A stretch of DNA of 30,786 bases from Bacteroidota bacterium (GTDB lineage Bacteria; Bacteroidota; Bacteroidia; J057): assembly GCA_963169475.1 (NCBI GenBank), contig CAUJFT010000121.1, positions 1 to 30,786 on the forward strand, in the 5' to 3' direction. The position numbers were made by a program, and so were the translations under genes. Under the pieces are notes generated by a model. It saw nothing but the letters and a program-made list of their open reading frames with translations, did no database searches and was not told the origin of the DNA. Numbering within the stretch: position 1 is the stretch's first letter; every line of letters starts with the position of its first letter. Of the stretch, positions 1-8,762 are shown in pieces.

Positions 1-1077
1 AAAACCAATGACATCAATAAAGCCATTAGTTATCTTGACAGTGCAAACATACTTGCCGGCGATAATCAAGCAAAAATTAGAGATGCAAATCTCCTACGAA
101 ATGACTATCTTGAATTGAAACGTCAGGCAAACAAAGAAGCACTTATAGCAGAGGCAGATACGTTTGTAAGATTCGGTAAATATTCTGATTTGCTACAAGC
201 TAAGGGAAGATATGAAGATGTCATCAAAAATTATGGAGACAACGGTTCTATTGTCCAGAACAAATTAACTGATTTGAATGCTAAGATGAAGGCGATTAAG
301 CCACAAGATGCTTACGAAAATTTGGTATCGGAGATTCAGGCAATGTGTAAAGAAGGAAGAGGATTGGAAGCGAATCTTTACGTTGCCGAAGCCCGTAAAC
401 TCACCACGAACAGCGACAGGCTACAAAGTCTAAGCAAGTTGGAAAAAGATTGTGCCTCCCTCGCCCAAACAGGTGCTAAACAATCCGAAACGGTGGCAGA
501 CAACCGCTCAATCGCCGAAGGAGATGCCTCAAAGCAAACACCTGCCCAGCAAAATACCGCTGAAAACACCACCGCCTCAACCAATAGAAGTACTAAACCC
601 GGAACAAGTAATACTCCTTCTACCCCCAAAAGCTCTCCGCAAGTAGTAGCCAATGGAGGAAAAACAGCAAGAACCAATAAGCCCGCTCTCAATTCCCATG
701 ATTGGTCTAAGTTGTCTCCCCTCGAAAAAGGAAAGAAAGCATTTGAAAAAGCCAAGTCCGGAGATGCGACTTATTATGCCAAAAGCCGTCAGTATTTTGA
801 AGAAGCTAAAACCGCTAAAACATTAGATGGAGCGGGAGCTTATATGCTCGCCTATATGTATAATTCGGGACTGGGAGGAGCAAAAGACTTAAAGAAAGCA
901 TGGGAAAACGCGGCTTTCTCTGACCAACAATCTTGGGCTTCCGGAAAGGTTCTTCACGCTAAGCTGTTTCTCAACAAAAAAACGAATAATGATACGATGA
1001 TCGCAAAAGGAAAGCTTGCAGAAGCTAAAAAGTTAGGGGATATTGAAGCGGACAAACTCCTCCGTAGTTTGAAATAA
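1..1077 (+). CDS. TPR/Sel1-like repeat protein, 5' end outside window
   Basis: The reading frame is open from base 1, so the true start lies upstream; 358 residues are visible. The first ~150 residues are charged and helical, with TPR-like spacing. They are followed by a Ser/Thr/Pro/Asn-rich linker (about residues 150-230) and a C-terminal helical part (about 235-358) containing a Sel1-like stretch: alanine/glycine positions around GAYMLAYMYNSG, then a lysine-rich helix pair. Such repeats usually mediate protein-protein contacts. The flexible linker suggests two separate helical modules. No catalytic motif is visible and the N-terminus cannot be seen, so membrane anchoring, secretion or a kinase domain upstream cannot be excluded. 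A clear hairpin terminator follows the stop codon. An internal TTG at 115 could be mistaken for a start but there is no reason to prefer it. Confidence 0.8.
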   Translation, partial: KTNDINKAISYLDSANILAGDNQAKIRDANLLRNDYLELKRQANKEALIAEADTFVRFGKYSDLLQAKGRYEDVIKNYGDNGSIVQNKLTDLNAKMKAIKPQDAYENLVSEIQAMCKEGRGLEANLYVAEARKLTTNSDRLQSLSKLEKDCASLAQTGAKQSETVADNRSIAEGDASKQTPAQQNTAENTTASTNRSTKPGTSNTPSTPKSSPQVVANGGKTARTNKPALNSHDWSKLSPLEKGKKAFEKAKSGDATYYAKSRQYFEEAKTAKTLDGAGAYMLAYMYNSGLGGAKDLKKAWENAAFSDQQSWASGKVLHAKLFLNKKTNNDTMIAKGKLAEAKKLGDIEADKLLRSLK

Positions 1078-1095
1078 CATTTTATATTTTCTTAG

Positions 1096-1135
1096 AAAAG
1101 CCGCTAATATCCTAATAAGTATTAGCGGCTTTTTA
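1096..1135 (+). terminator. Rho-independent terminator after the TPR/Sel1 gene
   Basis: A perfect 14-base inverted repeat (1096-1109 with 1120-1133, GC-rich core GCCGCTAATA) has a 10-base loop and ends in a run of T. It lies 19 bases past the stop codon. Confidence 0.85.
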
Positions 1136-1484
1136 TTAAATTTACGCTACCATACATTTTTAAAAAAGAAAAAAGGGTAACTTATAGTACAAAATAAGCC
1201 CATATAATTGGGTTTTAAAAGGTTTTATTCAACTATAAATGAGTAAATACTAATAGAACGTATGGCTTGAAGTAATCATTGTAGTGCGAGGTTTCATGTT
1301 CGCTCAATAGGTAAAATGCCAGTAGCGTATTGGAAATAGGGAATAAAGATAGTAAAAATCCCAAATATAGTCAGTAATCATATCTATAAAGAAACCACAA
1401 GACACTAAGATATTTGTAATATGACCTGTGCCATTATCCATTTTTCTTAGTAACTATGTTCAAAAATAAAAACTTGATATATTT
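1136..1484. other. AT-rich intergenic DNA without a gene
   Basis: About 350 bases between the terminator and the next promoter. No plausible ORF is present. It holds a weak hairpin at about 1197-1217 and, at 1281-1311, a segment resembling 27892-27923 on the same strand (shared blocks GAGGTTT and CTCAATAGG). Otherwise I see nothing in it. Confidence 0.5.
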
Positions 1485-1514
1485 TTGTAAAACAAAGAAA
1501 AGATTTTAACTTTG
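1485..1514 (+). promoter_or_regulatory. Bacteroidota-type promoter for the carboxylate-amine ligase
   Basis: TTG at 1485-1487 and TAACTTTG at 1507-1514 are separated by 19 bases. This matches the Bacteroidota consensus TTG (-33) and TAnnTTTG (-7). It lies 43 bases upstream of the ATG. A second -7-like TATTTTTG at 1480-1487 has no good partner. Confidence 0.65.
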
Positions 1515-1557
1515 AAGCATTCTTTCAATTTCAAATTTACCATCATCATTATTATTT

Positions 1558-2667
1558 ATGGCAAATCATGTATTTACCTTAGGCGTAGAAGAAGAATTTC
1601 AGATTATAGACCCCGAAACAGGAGAATTGCGTTCGCACATGCACCAAGTTATTGAGGGTGGATATAAGATGCTCAAAGAGCATGTAAAAGCAGAAATGCA
1701 CACCTCCGTTGTAGAAGTGGGGACAGGTATTTGCCAAAACATTCGTCAGGCAAGAGAAGAAGTTACACATTTGAGAAAAGTAATTGCAGAAGTAGCCATT
1801 CAAAACGGATTAAGGATTGGTTCTGCGGGTACTCACCCATATTCCAGATGGCAGGACCAAGCGATTACAAAACACCCGCGCTATGACGAAATCATTAACG
1901 AAATGAAAGAAGTAGCAAGAGGGAATCTTATTTTTGGACTTCATGTACATACGGGTATTCCGGACAGAGAGACGGGGGTGCATCTTATGAATGCAGCGCG
2001 CTATTTTCTCCCTCATATTTATGCCCTTTCTACAAATTCTCCTTTCTGGGAAGGAAGAAATACTGGATTTAAGTCTTTTCGCTCCAAGATTTTTGACCGC
2101 TTTCCCCGCACAGGAATCCCTGATGTTTTTCGGAGTGCGGCAGAATATGATGCCTATATCGCCCTTCTTGTAAAAACTAATTGTATTGATAACGGCAAAA
2201 AAATATGGTGGGATATTCGTTTACACCCCTTTTTCCCTACCATAGAATGGAGAGTATGTGACGCTCCACTTAGAGTAGATGAAACCATCGCAATTACGGC
2301 GATTATTCAGGCGGTAATGGCAAAGCTCTACAAACTTATGCAAAGTAACCTCACATTTAGGCTTTATAGCCGCGCCCTTCTTAACGAAAACAAATGGAGA
2401 GCCTCTCGCTATGGAATAGAAGGCAAGCTGATTGACTTCGGAAAACAAACGGAAGTAGATACCAAAGCATTAGTTTATGAATTATTGGAGTTTGTAGAAG
2501 ATGTAGTGGACGAACTCGGTAGCCGACACGAACTTCAATATATTTACAAAATGCTGGAGCAAGGAACGGGAGCGGATAGACAATTGGAAGTATATAACAA
2601 TACTAACGGAAATCTCAAAGCGGTAGTGGATTATATCATTGCCGAAACGCACCATGGGCTATTTTAA
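1558..2667 (+). CDS. ybdK: Carboxylate-amine ligase, YbdK family (GCS2-type glutamate-cysteine ligase-like)
   Basis: At 369 residues it has the usual length of the YbdK/GCS2 family. These are cytoplasmic ATP-dependent ligases related to glutamate-cysteine ligase; E. coli YbdK shows weak gamma-glutamyl-cysteine synthetase activity and its true substrate is uncertain. Seen in the sequence: the N-terminal LGVEEEFQIIDPETGEL signature (acidic metal/ATP-binding strand), the HTSVVEVGTGIC segment, GTHPYSRW, the FGLHVHTGIPD motif and the WWDIRLHPFFPTIEWRVCD segment. Together these are diagnostic of the family. The gene stands alone between a good promoter and a strong terminator. No glutathione synthetase lies beside it, so a role in glutathione synthesis is not supported by context. 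Confidence 0.9.
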   Translation: MANHVFTLGVEEEFQIIDPETGELRSHMHQVIEGGYKMLKEHVKAEMHTSVVEVGTGICQNIRQAREEVTHLRKVIAEVAIQNGLRIGSAGTHPYSRWQDQAITKHPRYDEIINEMKEVARGNLIFGLHVHTGIPDRETGVHLMNAARYFLPHIYALSTNSPFWEGRNTGFKSFRSKIFDRFPRTGIPDVFRSAAEYDAYIALLVKTNCIDNGKKIWWDIRLHPFFPTIEWRVCDAPLRVDETIAITAIIQAVMAKLYKLMQSNLTFRLYSRALLNENKWRASRYGIEGKLIDFGKQTEVDTKALVYELLEFVEDVVDELGSRHELQYIYKMLEQGTGADRQLEVYNNTNGNLKAVVDYIIAETHHGLF

Positions 2668-2710
2668 CCTTTACTATCAAGATAATCTTGATAGTAAAGG
2701 ATTTTATTCC
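2668..2710 (+). terminator. Terminator after the carboxylate-amine ligase
   Basis: A 16-base perfect inverted repeat (2668-2683 with 2685-2700) starts at the base after the stop codon and is followed by a T-rich tract. The near-zero spacer means the real loop is formed by opening the inner pairs. Confidence 0.8.
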
Positions 2711-2789
2711 TCATTTTTTTGAACCAATTTATAGCTAACATACCTCTCCAAAATATTTTGGGAAGCGGTCAGTATTTACATCAATTTAG

Positions 2790-3575
2790 ATGAAACAACC
2801 ATTTTTTCAGTTTCCAGGGTTTAGTCAATTTCCAGAGATTACTCATTTTATTACTAATCGGCATGGAGGAATCAGCGAAGCACCCTATCAAAGTTTGAAT
2901 ATCGGGCTTATGACGGGAGACCGGAGGGAACATGTACTAGAAAATCGAAAACGCGTAGCCAAAAGAGTCGGAGTTGGAATAGAGGCGGGTATTTTACCTC
3001 AGCTAACCCATAGTAACCACGTAGCAGTAGTTGGAATGGAAGATGCAGGGAGTGGTTTTGGAGAACCCGAAAAAATCATTCCTGATACAGATGCCTTAAT
3101 TACATGCCAAAAAAATCTCTTACTTGTCGTTACGCTTGCAGACTGTACCCCTATATTTCTGTATGACAAATTAAACAAGGTTATAGGGATAGCCCATGCT
3201 GGCTGGAAAGGTACAATTGGGAAAATAGGTGCAAATACTTTGAAGAAAATGACAGAGATTTTCGGCACTTCTCCCAAAGAGGTTCATGCAGGAATCGGGG
3301 TTTGTATACAAAAATGTTGTTACGAGGTGAGCGAGTCTCTTGCCGGCGACTTTAAAGCAGTATTTGGGGAAGAGGGGGTTATAAAGCTATCGCAAGGAAA
3401 ACAGCATTTGGATTTGGTGCTATCTAATAAAATACAGCTAATCCAAGCAGGAATCCCCTCCCGTCAGATTGAGACTACTGAAATTTGTACTTCTTGTACT
3501 AGTGATTCTTATTTTTCTCACCGGAAAGAAAATGGATTAACCGGAAGATTTTGTGCCGGTATTCTATTACGTTAG
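2790..3575 (+). CDS. pgeF: PgeF/YfiH family protein (DUF152, laccase-domain, purine nucleoside phosphorylase-like)
   Basis: At 261 residues it matches the YfiH/YlmD (Cu-oxidase_4) family. Members have been described as peptidoglycan editing factor (preventing misincorporation of L-Ser for L-Ala in the stem peptide) and as purine nucleosidases/phosphorylases with adenosine deaminase activity. The conserved zinc ligands are visible: His74 (LTHSNHV, replacing the more common QVHG), Cys119 (LADCTP) and His136 (IAHAGWKG). The N-terminal THFITNRHGGIS and C-terminal GRFCAGI segments are also typical. It is transcribed alone. It is cytoplasmic, with no signal peptide. Family assignment is firm; the physiological reaction is inferred from the family. 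Confidence 0.9.
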   Translation: MKQPFFQFPGFSQFPEITHFITNRHGGISEAPYQSLNIGLMTGDRREHVLENRKRVAKRVGVGIEAGILPQLTHSNHVAVVGMEDAGSGFGEPEKIIPDTDALITCQKNLLLVVTLADCTPIFLYDKLNKVIGIAHAGWKGTIGKIGANTLKKMTEIFGTSPKEVHAGIGVCIQKCCYEVSESLAGDFKAVFGEEGVIKLSQGKQHLDLVLSNKIQLIQAGIPSRQIETTEICTSCTSDSYFSHRKENGLTGRFCAGILLR

Positions 3576-3668
3576 TTCCAAATTGATTTGCGAAAAGGTA
3601 GTTTCAAAACTACGTTAATCATTTTCTAACCCTAAAACCATGTTCATTTCTATATAATCTGAATATAA

Positions 3669-3705
3669 ATAGAAAAGGCGTACCTTAAAAGTACGCCTTT
3701 TCTAT
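3669..3705. terminator. Bidirectional terminator between convergent genes
   Basis: A 15-base perfect inverted repeat (3669-3683 and 3691-3705, loop of 7) lies between the pgeF stop and the stop of the giant PKD gene on the other strand. T/A-rich flanks on both sides suit termination in both directions. Confidence 0.8.
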
Positions 3706-3721
3706 CAAAAATAAGAATACT

Positions 3722-6700
3722 TTAACGCACTATCGTAATAGAGCCAGATTTTTCTACTTGTTTATTCGTAATAGAAATAGCTTTTACATTAAAAATATAT
3801 ACCCCCTCCGGCACGTCCTGACTGTTTTTTGTTTTACCGTTCCAGCTAAATGCAGGATCGTTAGACTCAAACACTAATCCGCCCCATCTATCATAAAGCT
3901 GAAAACTAATTGTGGCAATATTATAAGTACCAATGGTCAAATTGTCATTAGAAAAGTCTCCATTAGGGGTAAATACAGAAGGTATATGTACTCCAAATGA
4001 TTCTTTTACCTCTATATCCTTATAAAGATTCAATTTACAACCATTTTCATCAACCGCCGCTAACTGAACCTTAAAGGGACCAGTATAGCTAAATTCATGC
4101 GAAGGGTTAGGGAGCGAAGATGTTATTCCATCTGCAAAATTCCAGTCAAAACCTACCAAAGGAATAGTGGTTTGCGTCCCGAAGTTTACTACTGCAAGAG
4201 GCAATTCTATAACATCGGAAGACGTAGTAATAATCCCACTATTTTGGGGGTGATTGCCAGCATAAATAGCGGCTTTTTCGCTGCGACACTGCCCATTATA
4301 AGAGACTGATTGCACATAAAACAGCTTATCAAATACCAAGTTTGGAATAGTCAATGAGTTGTCCACATGAAAAGGAGTGGTATCATTGGGTTGATAATAC
4401 CAATAGGTTTTGGACGGACTTTGAGACAAAGCATACAAAACAATTGGCTCACCTACACACACAGTATCTCCAATAATTGAGGGAGCAGAAGGAAGCCCTA
4501 AAACCGTAACACCCATTGCCTTAGTGCGGTCGCATCCTTTATCCGTAGTAACGGTTAAGGTAGCATTATAATTTCCCGCGTTCATATACATATGGCTTGG
4601 GTTCTGAACATTAGAGGAAGTGCCGTCTCCCAACGTCCACGCCCAAGTAGCTAAGTAGTCACTGGCAACCAATGGACCCAGTGTTGTCAGGTCGGTGAAG
4701 AAAGTAGTATCTCCTACACATTCCTTTGTAGAGCCAAAATCAATATCCGGACGTGGATACGCCATAACAGATAATGCGTAGGTATTGGTACAATTATATT
4801 CAGTAGTTACTGTAAGAATGACGGGGAAAACGCCGGCATTATCATAGATATGAGTAGGATTTACCAAGGAGGAGGAAGCGTTATCCCCAAAGGTCCAACT
4901 ATGTTGTACAATCAAGCCTGTAGTAACAGTTGAGGTATTAACAAAGGACATCGGAGATTCTTCACACTCATTTTGGGTGGTAAACATGGCTTGCGGCATA
5001 GGATAGGTCGTAATTTGACGCTGTATTGTATCTCTACAGCCAAGATCATCTACGACAATCAAGGTTACGGCGTAACCGCCAGGTGTAGTATAATTGTGAG
5101 AGGGATTTTGAGAAAAATCAGTCTGACTGTCTCCAAAATTCCACATATAATTATTGACAACCCCCGTTCCGTTATTTCCGGTAAATGTAAATTGAACGGC
5201 ATCTACAATACACCCATCAATGGCACTAAAGTTAGAAATAGGGTTCTGATAAATTTCCACCGATTTTACAATGGTATCTTTACATCCTTCTATACTATTC
5301 AAGAGTAATGAAATGTTATATGTACCGGGTGCGCCGTATGTGTGAGTAGGATTAAGTGTTCCAGAAGTCGTTCCGTCTCCTAATGCCCAACTCCATCCGG
5401 CACCTCCGGCAGAGGCATCATTGATAAAGGTAGGCATCTTAAAGCAATTATTTTGAACATTAAAGTCCGCAACCGGCTTCACATATATTACAATTTGCTG
5501 CGTAATGGTATCCTTACAACCATTGGTGGATTCGCTGATTAATGTAACTGGATACGTACCAGCAGCTCCATACGTGTGAGAGGGGTTTTCAAGATTAGAA
5601 GTATTGGTGTCTCCAAAGTCCCAATTAAAAATCGTAGCGGGAGTATTACTCATATCCGTAAATTGTGCAGCTGCTCCATAGCAAACATTTTGGGTCTGAA
5701 AATTAGCAAGTACCTGCTCAAATACTTGAACTTGTTTGTTTATAGTATCTCTACATCCATTAGCATCTTCTATAAAAAACTGCACATTAAAACTACCCCC
5801 TCCGCCATAGCTATGTGTTGGGTTTTGAATGAGGTCCGTACTCCCATCGCCAAAATTCCAACTCCACGCGATAGCAGGCGAAACGGTAGTCAAATCGGTA
5901 AAGGTCGTGGATAACGGATAACAAACAGAGGTAGCACTAAAATCTGCAACCGGCTTAGGGTGAACAATCACCGGAATAGTAATGGTATCATTACACCCAA
6001 TCGCAGGAATTGCCACAAGCTGTACATTATAGGTACCGCCATTGGCATAAGTATGAGACGGGTTCATTAGCGTTGAAGTAGTATTATCTCCAAAATCCCA
6101 TAAAAACGTAAGCGCGCTAATACTACTATTATTCGTAAATTGAGTAAGCAATCCATTACACACAGTAGTGGCACTAAAATCAGCCGTTACACTTGGGCTT
6201 ACTGTAATAAGAGCCGTATCCGAAGCACCACAAACACCAAGCAGGGCATCGGCACTTAATACATATTGGTAAGTAATCGGCGCACCCGTAGAATTTACAA
6301 GCGTCAATTGTGTAACAGGAGAGGTAGGGTCTGCAAGCCCCGCAACCGGAATCCATGAATAGGTATATCCAATAGGAGACCCCCCTCCTATTGTAATAGT
6401 ATCTCCCGAGCAAAGGGTTTGGTTAGGTCCAGCATCAGAAGCCGGAGCATCTAGTATATTAAGATAAAATGTATCTTGAATAATCTGGGAAGAGCATAGG
6501 AATGAATCAATATAAATTAACTCAATATATTCCATAGGCTCCATCGTAAAATCTTGTATTACTTGTATAGGAACATTTACAGAAGCCTGACCCGGCGGGA
6601 TAATAACTTGACCAAGGGGCTGGCTTGTATAATCTACTCCCGAGGTTGCTGTCCCACCTACCACAAAATTAAAGGTATCTCCCAATACAGAGGGTTGAGG

Positions 6701-7657
6701 AATAGTAAAATTAAAAAAGCCATCAACACACCCCTCTACTGCAAGATTTCCTCCAACCCCTACTGTATTTCCTACCCCAACATTTACCAATCCGCCAGAA
6801 CAATTTACTCCTCCTGCTTCAAGAAATACCCCTGAATCTAAAACATTGTCAAGGTCATCTGCCACTACTATTTTGATATGATAAGATTGGCAAGGGACAA
6901 CACCGGCTATTGCATTTAAAACTGTAGTGAATCCGTCATATTGAACAGTCGTCCCCGTAGCATTAGCAGGACAATTATTAGAAGCATTACACCCTGAACT
7001 AAATGGCTCATTACAAACATAATAGGCGGGATTAGTTCCACAATTCACATTATTAATTGAAACGGGAGTGGTGGTACCGGGTAGTCTCGCAATATTAAAC
7101 GTATTATAGTTTCCACCTGCCGGATTAGGACCCGTTATAAAGAAAGCAAAAATATCATTAAAGGAACCCACAAACTCCATATATTCCTCTGACCCAAACA
7201 CGTACCGAATAGAAATGGTATCACAATATGGAATAATGTCAAACTCAATACCACAAGCATCGTTTGTGCCTAATACCCCGGGTATATTATCTAAATCTGC
7301 ATCACCGGGTGAAGCTGGATTAGCACCCGTATATCCCGAGCTATTATTAGTACCTGTCCCTCCGCTTCCTATTCCCATTATATCTCCGGAAGTAAGCAAC
7401 AATCCATTTGTAAGATTTAGATTAGAACCATTGCCTACAAACCAACCCATTTGATTGCTCACAGTATCGCAATTAATAGTAAGGTTAGACACAACTACCC
7501 CTCCCCCAAATAAGGACTGAACCATTTGTACATAGGAGGCAGGCGCGCCTGCTACTGGAGGGTTAGTAAATACTTGTCCCAAAGATAAATTAGGCAAGAG
7601 TAATACCGAAAATATCAGAGGCAAAATCCTTCGATTAAAAAATATCGTACTTCTCAT
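3722..7657 (-). CDS. Giant surface protein: choice-of-anchor L, eight PKD repeats, type-B T9SS sorting domain
   Basis: 1311 residues. In order: a signal peptide (1-28, ending LSLGQ); a choice-of-anchor L-like domain (~30-290) with several paired cysteines; a Calx-beta-like domain (~305-400); an Ig-like domain starting SDAGPNQTLCSGD (~405-495); seven PKD domains with W-D/N/T/A-F/L-G-D cores near residues 522, 600, 682, 760, 838, 922 and 1009; an Ig-like spacer (~1050-1130); an eighth PKD (WNFAD, ~1174); and a gliding-motility-associated C-terminal domain (~1222-1311, HIPSVFTPNGDFSNDNL to the end). The C-terminal domain marks type IX secretion, type B sorting, so the product is expected outside the cell or on its surface. 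Adhesion or substrate binding is likely from PKD architecture but not shown. No porP/sprF gene, often paired with type-B substrates, is adjacent. No clear promoter was recognised upstream. Confidence 0.9.
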   Translation of the reverse strand: MRSTIFFNRRILPLIFSVLLLPNLSLGQVFTNPPVAGAPASYVQMVQSLFGGGVVVSNLTINCDTVSNQMGWFVGNGSNLNLTNGLLLTSGDIMGIGSGGTGTNNSSGYTGANPASPGDADLDNIPGVLGTNDACGIEFDIIPYCDTISIRYVFGSEEYMEFVGSFNDIFAFFITGPNPAGGNYNTFNIARLPGTTTPVSINNVNCGTNPAYYVCNEPFSSGCNASNNCPANATGTTVQYDGFTTVLNAIAGVVPCQSYHIKIVVADDLDNVLDSGVFLEAGGVNCSGGLVNVGVGNTVGVGGNLAVEGCVDGFFNFTIPQPSVLGDTFNFVVGGTATSGVDYTSQPLGQVIIPPGQASVNVPIQVIQDFTMEPMEYIELIYIDSFLCSSQIIQDTFYLNILDAPASDAGPNQTLCSGDTITIGGGSPIGYTYSWIPVAGLADPTSPVTQLTLVNSTGAPITYQYVLSADALLGVCGASDTALITVSPSVTADFSATTVCNGLLTQFTNNSSISALTFLWDFGDNTTSTLMNPSHTYANGGTYNVQLVAIPAIGCNDTITIPVIVHPKPVADFSATSVCYPLSTTFTDLTTVSPAIAWSWNFGDGSTDLIQNPTHSYGGGGSFNVQFFIEDANGCRDTINKQVQVFEQVLANFQTQNVCYGAAAQFTDMSNTPATIFNWDFGDTNTSNLENPSHTYGAAGTYPVTLISESTNGCKDTITQQIVIYVKPVADFNVQNNCFKMPTFINDASAGGAGWSWALGDGTTSGTLNPTHTYGAPGTYNISLLLNSIEGCKDTIVKSVEIYQNPISNFSAIDGCIVDAVQFTFTGNNGTGVVNNYMWNFGDSQTDFSQNPSHNYTTPGGYAVTLIVVDDLGCRDTIQRQITTYPMPQAMFTTQNECEESPMSFVNTSTVTTGLIVQHSWTFGDNASSSLVNPTHIYDNAGVFPVILTVTTEYNCTNTYALSVMAYPRPDIDFGSTKECVGDTTFFTDLTTLGPLVASDYLATWAWTLGDGTSSNVQNPSHMYMNAGNYNATLTVTTDKGCDRTKAMGVTVLGLPSAPSIIGDTVCVGEPIVLYALSQSPSKTYWYYQPNDTTPFHVDNSLTIPNLVFDKLFYVQSVSYNGQCRSEKAAIYAGNHPQNSGIITTSSDVIELPLAVVNFGTQTTIPLVGFDWNFADGITSSLPNPSHEFSYTGPFKVQLAAVDENGCKLNLYKDIEVKESFGVHIPSVFTPNGDFSNDNLTIGTYNIATISFQLYDRWGGLVFESNDPAFSWNGKTKNSQDVPEGVYIFNVKAISITNKQVEKSGSITIVR

Positions 7658-8503
7658 ACATTATATAGAATATAAATATAATAATTTATAGCTTTTAACA
7701 AAAACGGTATAAAGTTACGAAAGATTTTAAAGATTTGATATTTTATTCTCTGAATGGTAATATTTTAAGTCTATTTGGTAAAATTAAAGACCTTTATTGT
7801 ACTAATCCCAAACCCAAGTCAGTTTGAAAAAAATATACAAAACTCTTACTAGTAATCGCTTTAATCAATCTCTATCCCGAACCCTCTAAATCATTGTATA
7901 AACTCATAAAGCATGAAAGCATTTAATAATTTTACCCCTAAATCAAACCTTTTTACACTAAGCGTTCTATTTCATAGAATCTGACTCCTCCCCAAAAAAA
8001 ATATTTCGTTTTTCTTTTATAAAGTATGTGTTATATAAAAATATAGTGATGCCATAAACGAAATAGTGTATTTTATAATTAATTGATAACCAATTACTGT
8101 AATCAACATATTCGCCGATTTATGACACTAGTAAAAATATTATCCGTAAAAATTATATTAGAAAAATTTATCACTTAAAATTATTAAAATTAAAATAATA
8201 ATAATCAATATAAATATCAAGTCCAATTTATCCTGTATTAAATTTAGCCTAAAATAGGTGTTAAACAATTGATTACCAGCAATAATTTTAAATTTATATA
8301 ATATAAACTAATTATGCGCAGGCACTTATTATTATTTATATTAAAAAAAACATCTTTTTTTGTAACTCATTTTATAGCTCTTCCGTTTAAAGAAATAAAA
8401 TATTTAGTCATATACATGTTTAAATTTAGTCCGACATACGAGATGTATTTATGTTCCACTTGGAATGTAACGACTGAATTTGTAAATATTTCGTCTCTTA
8501 CCC
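7658..8503. other. AT-rich intergenic DNA, no supported gene
   Basis: About 850 very AT-rich bases, forming the first part of a 1.1 kb gap between the divergent PKD gene and the low-complexity secreted protein gene. A 73-codon ORF beginning at 8314 has low-complexity AT-driven content and no family resemblance, so I do not call it. I saw no complete TTG-N19/20-TAnnTTTG promoter on either strand. Confidence 0.5.
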
Positions 8504-8669
8504 AGAAGAATCATTTTCCCCGAAGATTCTCATAAACCGGAGTAAAAAGGACGAAATCTCCCACAGATTCTTGTCGCCTTTCCGGTTACCAAAGCCCACA
8601 TTAATTCATTAAGTATTGTAGCATCAAAATCTTGGTTTGGTTTTTGTTACACCAATATTCAAAGATTTT
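8504..8669 (+). promoter_or_regulatory. Possible structured 5' leader or small RNA (three hairpins)
   Basis: Three consecutive inverted repeats are seen. First, AGAATC 8507-8512 with GATTCT 8525-8530. Second, a long imperfect hairpin 8535-8587: outer AACCGGA/TCCGGTT, then AAGG/CCTT, GAC/GTC and AATCT/AGATT, with a CCCAC loop. Third, AAAATCTT 8626-8633 with AAGATTTT 8662-8669, nested over TTGGT/ACCAA. AAGAATC at 8506-8512 could instead pair with GATTCTT at 8566-8572, giving a mutually exclusive fold. This is the only GC-balanced patch in an otherwise AT-rich gap. It sits 94-260 bases upstream of the next ATG. The strand is chosen by the downstream gene. No known riboswitch class was recognised. 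Confidence 0.35.
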
Positions 8670-8762
8670 ACACACTTGTACATTCCTATTTGATTATTGA
8701 AAACATTCTTCTCTACTTTACGAAAGAATTAGTATCAACAAAATTTCTAAATTTTAAAAGCC

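Noticed and set aside
378..755. 125-codon minus-strand ORF within the first gene
   Set aside because: Shadow of the Ser/Thr/Pro-rich linker; no independent evidence.
4600..6100. Regular repeat spacing that might suggest a CRISPR or tandem DNA repeat
   Set aside because: The periodicity of about 240-260 bases is the PKD domain repeat at protein level. DNA copies are diverged and in frame, and there are no short identical repeats with spacers.
8314..8535. 73-codon plus-strand ORF in the large gap
   Set aside because: AT-driven composition, no recognisable domain, and no start context or promoter. Its 3' end runs into the hairpin cluster. Not supported as a gene.
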